Shown piece after piece: positions 56,727-64,000 of a stretch of DNA of 64,000 nucleotides. The translations under genes were made by a program, and so were the position numbers. The stretch is from an uncultured Oscillospiraceae bacterium. GTDB lineage: Bacteria > Bacillota > Clostridia > Oscillospirales > Oscillospiraceae. The stretch covers positions 29,446 to 93,445 of the forward strand of contig CAJUOT010000002.1 in assembly GCA_910588135.1 (NCBI GenBank). Reading direction: 5' to 3'. The notes beneath the pieces were generated by a model, which saw nothing but the letters and a program-made list of their open reading frames with translations, was not told where the DNA came from and did not search any database. Numbering within the stretch: position 1 is the stretch's first letter; each line of letters starts with the position of its first letter.

Positions 56727-58805
56727 TCAGTTGAACAATTCCCCGTTCTCCCCGAACAGCTCCCGCACCCGCTGTTTCAGCAGGCGGTGGGCGGGCCGCT
56801 CCAGCCCGGGGTCGGCGGCGATCAGCTCCTCCGCCGCGGCCCGGGCCTCCTTCAGCAGCTCCATGTCGGCGGCAAAGTCCGCCACCTTCAGCTGGGGCAG
56901 GCCGTGCTGGCGCTTGCCGAAGAAGTCGCCGGGGCCCCGCAGGCGCAGGTCCTCCTCCGCGATCCGGAAGCCATCGTTGGTGGCGCACAGCGCCCGCAGG
57001 CGCTCCCGGGCGGTCTCGCCGCGGCTGGAGGTGACCAGCACGCAGAAGCTCTCGTGCCGTCCCCGGCCCACCCGGCCCCGGAGCTGATGGAGCTGGCTCA
57101 GCCCGAACCGCTCCGCGTTCTCCACGATCATCAGGGAGGCGTTGGGCACGTCCACCCCCACCTCGATGACGGTGGTGGACACCAGCACGTCCAGCTCCCC
57201 GGCGGCAAAGGCGGACATCACCGCGTCCTTGTCCCCGGCTTTCAGCCTGCCGTGGACAAAGCCCACCCGCAGCTCGGGGAACACCCGCTCCCGCAGCTCC
57301 CCGGCATAGGCGGTGACGGCCTTCAGGTCCATGGCGGGGCCGTCCCCCCAGTCCCCGCCGCCGTTCTCCTCCACCGAGGGGCACACGATGTACACCTGCC
57401 GCCCCTCCCCCACCTGCCTGCGGACAAAGCCGTACATCCGCGCCCGCTTGTCCTCCCCCACCAGCAGGGTCCGCACCGGCGTGCGCCCCGGCGGCAGCTC
57501 GTCCATGACGGACACGTCCAGGTCGCCGTAGATGATGAGGGCCAGGGTGCGGGGGATGGGGGTGGCGGACATGACCAGGATGTGGGGGGCCGCCGCTCCG
57601 CCCTTCTCCGCCAGGGCGGAGCGCTGGGCCACGCCGAAGCGGTGCTGCTCGTCGGCGATGACCAGCCCCAGGTCGTGGTACTCCACCCCCTCCGAAAACA
57701 GGGCGTGGGTGCCCACCAGCAGGTCGATCTCCCCCGCCGCCAGGGCGGACAGCAGGGCTTTTTTCTCCTTTCCCTTCACCGAGCCGGTGAGCAGGGCCAC
57801 CCGCACCCCGGCGGGGGAGAGCAGGGCGTCCAGCGTCCGGGCGTGCTGGCCGGCCAGCAGCTCGGTGGGGGCCATGAGGGCGCACTGGGCCCCGTTTTTC
57901 ACCGCCGTCCAGGCCGCGAAGGCGGCCACCGCCGTCTTGCCCGAGCCCACGTCCCCCTGGACCAGCCGGTTCATGGCCTTCCCCGACCTCAGATCGGCGG
58001 CGATGTCCTCCATGGCCCGCCGCTGGGCCCCGGTGGGGGCGAAGGGGAGCAGGGCGGAGAACTCCTCCGGGCCGCCCTCCATCACCCGGCCCGCCCCCGC
58101 CGCGCGCCGGTCCTTGAGCTGGGCCAGCCCGCAGGTGAGCACAAACAGCTCCTCGAACACCAGCCGCCGCCGGGCAAGGGCCAGCTCCTCGAATGTGGCG
58201 GGGTAGTGGATGTTCTTCCGGGCGAACCGGGTCTGGCACAATTGATGGTCCTTCCGCACCTGGTCGGGCAGCGCCTCGGGCAGGCCGTCCAGGCACTCGT
58301 CCACCGCCCGGCGGGTGATCCCCGCCAGCAGGTTGTTGGAAATCCCCGCCGTGAGGGGGTACACCGGCAGGATGAGGCCGGTAAAGCGGCCCGCCCCCTC
58401 CCGCTCAAAGGCGGGGTTGGTCATGGCAAAGCCCCTGCCCTGGCGTTCCACCGTGCCGTAAAATACATAGCTCTCCCCGGGGCGCAGGGCGTCCTTGATA
58501 TATCCCTGGTTGAAAAAGGTGAGGTTCGCCCATCCGGTGTGGTCCACCGCCCGCACCTTGACCAGCTCCAGCCCCTTGCGGACCCGGGTGGCGCGGGGAG
58601 GCTCCGCCACCATGGCGGCGACGCAGCAGGGCCGGTCCAAGGGCGCGTCCCGAAGGGTATGGCGCTCCCGCCGGTCCTCATACCGCTGGGGCAGGTGCTC
58701 CAGCGCGTCCCCCAGGGTGCGCAGGCCCAGCTTCTCCAGCTTCTTCCCCCGCGCGGGGCCCACCCCCGGCAGGTCGGTCAGGGGGGTATCCCGTGTCAGC
58801 GGCAT
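56727..58805 (-). CDS. recG: ATP-dependent DNA helicase RecG
   Basis: The 692-residue superfamily 2 helicase remodels stalled replication forks and Holliday junctions. A short N-terminal helical part and wedge OB-fold (about 60-150) are followed by the helicase core with Walker A GDVGSGKTA, the DEQH-type motif IADEQHRFG, SATPIPRT, and motif VI QLRGRVGRG. Length is typical. The start at 58805 has GGAGGTGACGCC upstream. No clear terminator follows; the surface-protein promoter starts 53 bases away. Confidence 0.97.
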   Translation of the reverse strand: MPLTRDTPLTDLPGVGPARGKKLEKLGLRTLGDALEHLPQRYEDRRERHTLRDAPLDRPCCVAAMVAEPPRATRVRKGLELVKVRAVDHTGWANLTFFNQGYIKDALRPGESYVFYGTVERQGRGFAMTNPAFEREGAGRFTGLILPVYPLTAGISNNLLAGITRRAVDECLDGLPEALPDQVRKDHQLCQTRFARKNIHYPATFEELALARRRLVFEELFVLTCGLAQLKDRRAAGAGRVMEGGPEEFSALLPFAPTGAQRRAMEDIAADLRSGKAMNRLVQGDVGSGKTAVAAFAAWTAVKNGAQCALMAPTELLAGQHARTLDALLSPAGVRVALLTGSVKGKEKKALLSALAAGEIDLLVGTHALFSEGVEYHDLGLVIADEQHRFGVAQRSALAEKGGAAAPHILVMSATPIPRTLALIIYGDLDVSVMDELPPGRTPVRTLLVGEDKRARMYGFVRRQVGEGRQVYIVCPSVEENGGGDWGDGPAMDLKAVTAYAGELRERVFPELRVGFVHGRLKAGDKDAVMSAFAAGELDVLVSTTVIEVGVDVPNASLMIVENAERFGLSQLHQLRGRVGRGRHESFCVLVTSSRGETARERLRALCATNDGFRIAEEDLRLRGPGDFFGKRQHGLPQLKVADFAADMELLKEARAAAEELIAADPGLERPAHRLLKQRVRELFGENGELFN

Positions 58806-58949
58806 GGCGTCACCTCCTCATTCCCTGTGGCCGCATTGGCAGCCCGCAGGGGCGGGCATCACCCGCCCCCGCGGCCCTCCCGCTTTGACCATAGTTTACC
58901 ACATCTTTCCCATCGAAAACAATCCCCCGGCACTTTTTCCCGTTTCCTG

Positions 58950-58979
58950 GTATAAATTGCCCAGGCCCCGTCCACAATA
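58950..58979 (+). promoter_or_regulatory. Sigma-F-like promoter of spoIIQ
   Basis: GTATA (58950-58954), 15-base spacer, GTCCACAATA (58970-58979), near the sigma-F -10 pattern GGNNANNNTN with T for the second G. Confidence 0.6.
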
Positions 58980-58996
58980 GGGCCGGAGGTGTCATT

Positions 58997-59755
58997 ATGA
59001 ACAGCAAACGAACATGGATTGAAAAGTTCAGCGATTTTGTCTCAGGAAAGGGTTTCTATCTTGTGGTACTCATCTGCGTGGCCGCCATCGCCCTGTCCGG
59101 CTATTACCTGGTGCGGGGCGTGCGCGGCAGCCTTGAGGACAGCCCAGACCAGCCGGTGGCCGGCTCCGCCGCCATTGTGGACCGGCCTTCCGCCGCCCCC
59201 ACGCCCTCCGCGCAGCCCGCCCCCAAGCCTACCGATCCCCCCGCCGGGGCTTCCGCCCGGATCACCCTGCCCCCGGCCTCCGCCGCCCCCGCGCCCTCCG
59301 CGCAGCCCGCCCCTTCCGCCGTCCCCAGCCACGCCCCCGCGCCCCTGGTCTTTACATGGCCGGTGAAGGGCACGGTCATCGCGGATATCTCCGTGGAGAC
59401 GCTGGCCTACAGTGAGACCATGGGGGACTGGCGCACCCATGACGGGGTGGACATCGCCGCCCCCCTGGGCACCCAGGTGCTGGCCGCCGCCAACGGCACG
59501 GTGTCCAAGCTGGATCAGCACGACCTGATGGGCACCGTGGTGGAGATCGACCACGGCCAGGGTCTGGTCAGCCGGTACGCCAACCTGGCCGCCGTGCCCA
59601 CCGTGTCCGAGGGGGACAAGGTGACCACCGGAGACATCATCGGCTCGGTGGGAGAGACCGCCGCCTTTGAGAGCACCATGCAGGCCCATCTTCACTACGA
59701 GCTGCTGAAGGAGGGCACGCCTGTGGACCCCGCCGACTACCTGCCCAAGCAGTAA
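58997..59755 (+). CDS. spoIIQ: Stage II sporulation protein Q-like M23 protein
   Basis: The 252-residue protein is anchored by one N-terminal TM (about 20-42), has a low-complexity Pro/Ala/Ser linker (about 50-115) and an M23/LytM domain (about 120-250). Zinc-site motifs HDGVDIAAP and HLHYEL are both intact, as in clostridial SpoIIQ and unlike Bacillus SpoIIQ, which lacks the first His. The forespore protein would join SpoIIIAH in the engulfment channel. The upstream boxes resemble a sigma-F promoter. Confidence 0.88.
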   Translation: MNSKRTWIEKFSDFVSGKGFYLVVLICVAAIALSGYYLVRGVRGSLEDSPDQPVAGSAAIVDRPSAAPTPSAQPAPKPTDPPAGASARITLPPASAAPAPSAQPAPSAVPSHAPAPLVFTWPVKGTVIADISVETLAYSETMGDWRTHDGVDIAAPLGTQVLAAANGTVSKLDQHDLMGTVVEIDHGQGLVSRYANLAAVPTVSEGDKVTTGDIIGSVGETAAFESTMQAHLHYELLKEGTPVDPADYLPKQ

Positions 59756-59781
59756 GCCCACGGTTTGCCCGGAACCGGCAT

Positions 59782-59815
59782 AAAACGTCCGGCCCCCATG
59801 GGGGCCGGACGTTTT
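59782..59815. terminator. Bidirectional terminator between spoIIQ and ferritin
   Basis: A perfect 34-bp palindrome starting AAAACGTCCGGCCCCC and ending in GTTTT, serving both convergent genes. Confidence 0.95.
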
Positions 59816-59848
59816 CCTGCGATCTCGCTGCGCCTGCGCCCGCGCTCC

Positions 59849-60358
59849 TTAAAGTTGAAGCGAGGGGGCGGAATAGGCGCGGCCCGCCAGCTCGCTGTTG
59901 AGCATATACAGGCCCTTGGCGTCGCCGCCAAACAGCCCCATCTTGGTGATCAGGTCGGCAGAGTTCTTCTCCTCCTCCCCCTGCTCCTTGATGAACCAGT
60001 CCAGGAACTGCACCGTACGGTGGTCCCTGGCCTCCTGGGCCGCGTCGTAGATGGCGTTAATCAGGCTGGTGACATACTGCTCATGCTCATGGGCGGCCTC
60101 CAGGGGGTCCGACAGCGCCTGGAATTCCTTGTCAGGCTTGGCAATGGCCCCCAGGGTGACAGTCTGGCCGTTGTTGTGCAGGTATTTGTACATGAGCATG
60201 GCGTGGTCCTGCTCCTCTTTGGCCTGGATCTCGTACCAGTTGGCAAAGCCGTCCAGCCCTCTGCCGCTGTAAAAGTTGGCCATGTCCAGATATAAGTACG
60301 CGGAGTAAAGCTCCTTGTTGATCTGGTCGTTCAGCAGTCCGGCGACTTTTTTGTCCAT
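59849..60358 (-). CDS. Ferritin
   Basis: The 169-residue non-haem ferritin stores iron in a 24-subunit shell. Ferroxidase residues are in NKELYSAYLYLDMA (Glu17-type position), KEEQDHA (ExxH) and the EHEQYV and EQGEEEKNSADL helices. The start at 60358 follows AAAGGAGTG with 9-base spacing. It is isolated on its own, with no Fur box identified. Confidence 0.95.
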   Translation of the reverse strand: MDKKVAGLLNDQINKELYSAYLYLDMANFYSGRGLDGFANWYEIQAKEEQDHAMLMYKYLHNNGQTVTLGAIAKPDKEFQALSDPLEAAHEHEQYVTSLINAIYDAAQEARDHRTVQFLDWFIKEQGEEEKNSADLITKMGLFGGDAKGLYMLNSELAGRAYSAPSLQL

Positions 60359-60433
60359 GATTTCAAACACTCCTTTATCATCTTCGCGCCCCGCGCGTTT
60401 TATGAAGAAAGTATAGCACATTCCGCCCCGGTG

Positions 60434-62116
60434 TCAACCGTTTTCCGTCTCCCGGGCCAGCGCCCGCGCCGCCTGGGCGGCCATGCTCCGCATAGCCTCC
60501 GGCTCCACCTTGCGCACCTGCCGGTCATAGGTGTACAGGCCGTTGGTCTCCCCCTCCACGTCGCTGAGCTGGGTGTAGACGCATCCGCACAGGCCCCGGG
60601 GGACAGAGGGCAGCACCATATCCTCGTACATCCCCCGGATGCGGGCCGTCAGCTCCCCCTCCGAGCGGCACTGCTCACCATAGCCGTAATTTTTCCGCCC
60701 CGGGGCCACATGGCCCTCCACCCGGCGGGAAAAGCCGCCGCACTCGCTGAGGAAGAGAAATCTCCCCGGCTCCCTCCCCTCCAGCACCCGGCTGCTGAAA
60801 TAGACGTGCTCGCTCTCCACGTCGCTCTCCCGCTGGGCAAACCAGCCGGAGGTGGTCATGAAAAACCGGGTGGGGTCGGCGGGCTTGAGCAGGCGGTAGA
60901 TCCGGTCGGAGTCATACTGGCCCCAGCCCTCGTTGAAGATGGTCCAGCCCACAACGCAGGGGTGGTTATAGAGGTGAGCCACGGTGTCCAGGCAGTGGCG
61001 CTCAAAAAACGCCTTGCGCTGCTCGCCGCCCCCCGCGCCCACATCCCGGCGCTTTTTGCTCAGGATGGTCGGAATCACCGTGTCCCGGACGTACCGGTAC
61101 TCCCCCGAATTCACCATGTCCTGGACCACCAGCATTCCCAGCCGGTCGCAGGCGTAATAAAACGCCTCTGGCTCCACCTTCACGTGCTTGCGCAGGGTGT
61201 TGAAGCCCAGCTCCTTCATCCGCAGAATGTCCCGGCCGTACTCCTCCGGGTCCCGGGGGAGGAAGAGGCCGTCCTGGAAATAGCCCTGGTCCAGCACGCC
61301 GTGGAGAAAGACGGGTTTCCCGTTGAGGCACAGGCGGGCGTGGCCGTTGATCTCTTTTGTATCCACGGTGCGCAGGGCGAAATAGCTCTCCGCCTGGTCG
61401 GTGGCGGTGGCGATGGTCATGGCGTACAGGCAGGGGTCGTCCGGCTCCCACAAATGGGGCTCAGGCACCTCCAGGCGGAGGGGCTCCCCGCTCTTTCCGG
61501 CGGCGGTGAGCATTTTCCCATCCCCCAGGGGGACAGCCAGGTTGAACTCCGCGCCCCCTGCCCCCACATCCACTCTCACCGTCACCCCGGTGAGGTCCGG
61601 GGTGATGCGCACCGAGGCAATCGCCCCCCGGGCGGGGACGGCCTCCAGCCACACGCTCTGCCAGATGCCGGACACAGGGGTATACCACATCCCATGGGGG
61701 CGCTTATGCTGCTTGCCGTAGGGGTAGTCGTGGGACAGCGTGTCCACCGCCTTGACTTCCAACTGGTTCTCCCCGGGGCGCAGCACATCGGTGATATCGG
61801 CGGAAAAGGGCAGGTATCCCCCCTCGTGGCGGCATACGCCCACGCCGTTCACCCGCACCTGGGCCACCTGATCCACCGCGCCGAAGTGGAGCACCGCCCG
61901 GTGGTTTGGCGGCAGAAAACCCTCCGGCACAGAAAAGGCCGCCTCGTACCGCAGCACATCCCCCGCCTCTCCCTCCCAGCCGGACAGGGGGGCCTGGGGA
62001 GGCCAGGGCACCCGGATGGGCCTGCCATTCAGCGTCCAGCCCCTGTCCAATGGAAAAAAGCTGCCCCGCCGCAGCTGAGGGCGGGGATAATATCGGTTCC
62101 AGCCGCTGTGTTCCAT
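60434..62116 (-). CDS. GH2-family glycosidase (beta-galactosidase/glucuronidase type)
   Basis: The 560-residue cytoplasmic enzyme has the GH2 sugar-binding jelly roll (about 20-175: DVLRYEAAFSVPEGF, HFGAVDQVAQVRVNGVGVCRHEGGYLPFSADIT, PHGMWYTPVSGIWQSVWLE), an immunoglobulin-like middle (about 180-270) and a TIM barrel. Acid/base Glu is in FNEGWGQYD and the nucleophile Glu in FLSECGGFS. It is shorter than LacZ and closer to small GH2 enzymes. The start at 62116 was chosen over ATGs at 62149-62152 because GGGGGG lies 7-8 bases before it. Substrate not assigned. Confidence 0.9.
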   Translation of the reverse strand: MEHSGWNRYYPRPQLRRGSFFPLDRGWTLNGRPIRVPWPPQAPLSGWEGEAGDVLRYEAAFSVPEGFLPPNHRAVLHFGAVDQVAQVRVNGVGVCRHEGGYLPFSADITDVLRPGENQLEVKAVDTLSHDYPYGKQHKRPHGMWYTPVSGIWQSVWLEAVPARGAIASVRITPDLTGVTVRVDVGAGGAEFNLAVPLGDGKMLTAAGKSGEPLRLEVPEPHLWEPDDPCLYAMTIATATDQAESYFALRTVDTKEINGHARLCLNGKPVFLHGVLDQGYFQDGLFLPRDPEEYGRDILRMKELGFNTLRKHVKVEPEAFYYACDRLGMLVVQDMVNSGEYRYVRDTVIPTILSKKRRDVGAGGGEQRKAFFERHCLDTVAHLYNHPCVVGWTIFNEGWGQYDSDRIYRLLKPADPTRFFMTTSGWFAQRESDVESEHVYFSSRVLEGREPGRFLFLSECGGFSRRVEGHVAPGRKNYGYGEQCRSEGELTARIRGMYEDMVLPSVPRGLCGCVYTQLSDVEGETNGLYTYDRQVRKVEPEAMRSMAAQAARALARETENG

Positions 62117-62251
62117 TGATGCGCCCCCCTTTTCATCTCTGCTCCCCATCATACCACGGCCCGCCGGGGAGCGCAACCGCTTCTTTGGCGGTTTTGTCGG
62201 AGCGGCCTGAATACCGCCCCCCCTTTTTGTGCAAAACACAGTGATTTCCGT

Positions 62252-62280
62252 TGACAAACCAGCCCTGCCATGATACATTT
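62252..62280 (+). promoter_or_regulatory. Promoter of the acyl-CoA dehydrogenase gene
   Basis: TTGACA (62252-62257), 17-base spacer, TACATT (62275-62280). The 62117-62251 stretch before it holds nothing else recognised. Confidence 0.75.
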
Positions 62281-62337
62281 AAATAAGTGGATAATGATTC
62301 CTATTATTGTCACAGATTATTCAAAGGAGGTCACTCT

Positions 62338-64000
62338 ATGTTGTTCCAGACCACGCAGGCCCATGAGGAACTGCGCGCCAGAATCCGCGCTTTTGCCGAG
62401 GCGGAGGTGAAGCCCAACGCCATCCTCATGGATCAGGAGAGCAGGTTCCCCGCTGAGGCCATCAAAAAGTTTGCCGAAATGGGGCTGATGGGCATCCCCT
62501 ACCCCAAGGAGTACGGCGGCGCGGGGCTCGACGTGCTCAGCTACGCCATCGCCGTGGAGGAGCTGTCCCGGGTGGACGGCGGCACAGGCGTCATCCTGTC
62601 CGCCCACGTGTCCCTGGGCACCTGGCCCATCTTCGCCTTCGGCACCGAGGAGCAGAAGAAAAAGTACTTAGTGCCCCTGGCCCGAGGGGAGAAGATCGGC
62701 GCCTTCGGCCTCACCGAGCCCAACGCCGGGTCCGACGCCGGCGGCACTGAAACCACCGCCATCGACAAGGGCGACCACTGGCTGCTCAACGGCCAGAAGA
62801 TTTTCATCACCAACGGCGGCGTGGCGGACACCTATGTGGTCTTTGCCGTCACCACCCCCGACATCGGCACCCGGGGCATCTCCGCCTTTATCGTGGAAAA
62901 GGGCTGGAAGGGCTTTACCTTTGAGCCCCACTATGATAAAATGGGCATCCGCTCCTCTGAGACCTGCCAGCTCAACTTTGACGACGTGAAGGTGCCCAAG
63001 GAGAACCTGCTGGGCAAGGAGGGCCAGGGCTTCAAAATCGCCATGGCCACCCTGGACGGCGGGCGCATCGGCATCGCCTCCCAGGCCCTGGGCATCGCCC
63101 AGGGGGCCTATGAGTCCGCCGTGGAGTACGCCAAGGAGCGCGTCCAGTTCGGCAAGCCCATCGGCTTCAACCAGGCCCTCACCTTCAAGCTGGCCGACAT
63201 GGCCACCAAGCTGAAGTGCGCCCGGATGCTGGTGTACTCCGCCGCCGAGAAGAAGGAGGCCCACGAGCCCTACGGCGTGGACGCCGCCATGGCCAAGCTG
63301 TACGCCTCCGAGACCGCGCTGGAGGTGGTCAACGACGCGGTGCAGATCTTCGGCGGCACCGGCTTCCTCAAGGGCATGGATGTGGAGCGGATGTACCGGG
63401 ACGCCAAGATCACCACCATCTACGAGGGCACCAGCGAGGTGCAGCGCATGGTGATCGGCGCGTCCATCATGGGCAAGCCCCCCAAGCGCGAAGGCGGCTC
63501 CTCCAGCGTTGCCAGGAAGCCCGCCCCCGTCACCGGCGTGCGCAAGGGCATGATTCTCAAGGAGGGGGACGCCAAGGAGCGGGTGGACGCCCTCGTCGCC
63601 GCGCTGAAAAAAGACGGCTACGACTTCACCGTGGGCATCCCCATGGACACCCCCATCGCCCAGGCGGAGCGGGTGGTGTCTGCCGGTCAGGGCATCGGCT
63701 CCAAGGAGAATATGAAGCTCATCGAGGACCTGGCGAAAGCGGCCGGCGCGGCCATCGGCTCCAGCCGCCCCGTGGCCGAGACCCACAAGTTCGTCCCCCT
63801 CAACCGCTACGTGGGTATGTCCGGCCAGAAGTTCAAAGGCAACCTGTACATCGCCTGCGGCATCTCCGGGGCGGTGCAGCACCTGAAGGGCATCAAGGAC
63901 GCGTCCACCATCGTGGCCATCAACAAGAGCTCCAACGCCCCCATTTTCAAAAACTGCGACTACGGCATCGTGGGCGACGTGAACGAGATCCTGCCCCTGC
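62338..64000 (+). CDS. Acyl-CoA dehydrogenase fused to an EtfA FAD-binding domain (3' end outside window)
   Basis: The frame is open to the window edge (554 codons seen). Residues 1-380 are a short-chain acyl-CoA dehydrogenase of butyryl-CoA type (FAFGTEEQKKKYLVPLARGE, GLTEPNAGSDAGG, catalytic-base motif IYEGTSEVQR). A Ser/Pro linker (about 382-400) leads to about 150 residues of the C-terminal EtfA FAD-binding domain (GQGIGSKENMKLIEDLA, AIGSSRPV, LYIACGISGAVQHLKG, AINKSSNAPIFKNCDYGIVGD). The fusion should pass electrons directly between acyl-CoA and an ETF partner (inference), fitting butyrate-type metabolism. AAAGGAGG precedes the start. Confidence 0.95.
   Translation, partial: MLFQTTQAHEELRARIRAFAEAEVKPNAILMDQESRFPAEAIKKFAEMGLMGIPYPKEYGGAGLDVLSYAIAVEELSRVDGGTGVILSAHVSLGTWPIFAFGTEEQKKKYLVPLARGEKIGAFGLTEPNAGSDAGGTETTAIDKGDHWLLNGQKIFITNGGVADTYVVFAVTTPDIGTRGISAFIVEKGWKGFTFEPHYDKMGIRSSETCQLNFDDVKVPKENLLGKEGQGFKIAMATLDGGRIGIASQALGIAQGAYESAVEYAKERVQFGKPIGFNQALTFKLADMATKLKCARMLVYSAAEKKEAHEPYGVDAAMAKLYASETALEVVNDAVQIFGGTGFLKGMDVERMYRDAKITTIYEGTSEVQRMVIGASIMGKPPKREGGSSSVARKPAPVTGVRKGMILKEGDAKERVDALVAALKKDGYDFTVGIPMDTPIAQAERVVSAGQGIGSKENMKLIEDLAKAAGAAIGSSRPVAETHKFVPLNRYVGMSGQKFKGNLYIACGISGAVQHLKGIKDASTIVAINKSSNAPIFKNCDYGIVGDVNEILPL

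Overview
The window looks like chromosomal DNA of a GC-rich, spore-forming, anaerobic Clostridia member, most likely Oscillospiraceae-like (Flavonifractor/Intestinimonas/Oscillibacter type). This is inferred from gene content and codon use; no rRNA or tRNA is present to confirm it. Support comes from four sporulation genes (spoIIP, spoIIQ, yabP, yabQ), purA/gdhA/hslO/rqcH of Firmicutes type, sigma-A-like TTGACA-17-TATAAT promoters throughout, an acyl-CoA dehydrogenase fused to an EtfA domain, and two ParB-binding parS sites (10638 and 29965). The parS sites suggest an origin-proximal position.

Layout. 1-7400: a Nudix hydrolase start, purA, a YerC-type TrpR-like regulator with a methyltransferase and hslO, spoIIP, an AbrB-ABC exporter operon and a bactofilin. 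7500-15950: gdhA, an autoregulated ECF sigma/anti-sigma pair, mrnC-rqcH, a type I pullulanase and a lipoprotein. 16000-25500: a sugar-utilisation island. A LacI regulator is divergent from a PfkB kinase, a split CehA/McbA-type PHP protein, a YdjC/ChbG deacetylase, an ABC sugar importer without its own ATPase, and a GH4 glycosidase. A LacI operator sits between the -35 and -10 of the island promoter. 25500-28700: MarR-TSUP, hpf, and an isolated holin/amidase cassette. 28700-31000: aroF-tyrA behind a Tyr-rich leader peptide and terminator. 31000-33750: AI-2E-like transporter and yabP-yabQ-divIC-S1 protein. 33800-38400: an amidohydrolase, a lone fumarase alpha subunit, an AT-rich GIY-YIG gene and prfC with an AUG-UAA start-stop leader. 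38400-45200: a flavoprotein, an unknown gene, degV followed by a tandem repeat of its own 3' end, an S41 protease, an M23 hydrolase and ftsEX. 45300-51100: a CdaR-type regulator, an rRNA pseudouridine synthase, nagBA and a MurR/RpiR regulator. 51250-53820: a TetM-like GTPase fused to a Rae1/YacP-type NYN ribonuclease domain. 53930-56680: a large surface protein behind two tandem c-di-GMP-I riboswitches. 56700-64000: recG, spoIIQ, ferritin, a GH2 glycosidase and the start of the Acd-EtfA fusion.

The strongest candidates for new biology are: (1) the ribosome-targeted GTPase-RNase fusion; (2) the composite leader of the surface protein, with aptamer, terminator, 6-codon ORF, second aptamer and a structured start site; (3) the prfC leader, where a perfectly placed Shine-Dalgarno precedes AUG-UAA and the same segment can pair with the prfC ribosome-binding site; (4) the tyrosine leader-peptide attenuator; and (5) the degV tail repeats, which conserve an encoded peptide through synonymous changes.

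The 17037-17381 and 56273-56726 gaps are filled by regulatory DNA. No CRISPR array, insertion sequence, integrase, tRNA or rRNA was seen. All promoter, terminator and RNA calls were made by eye.
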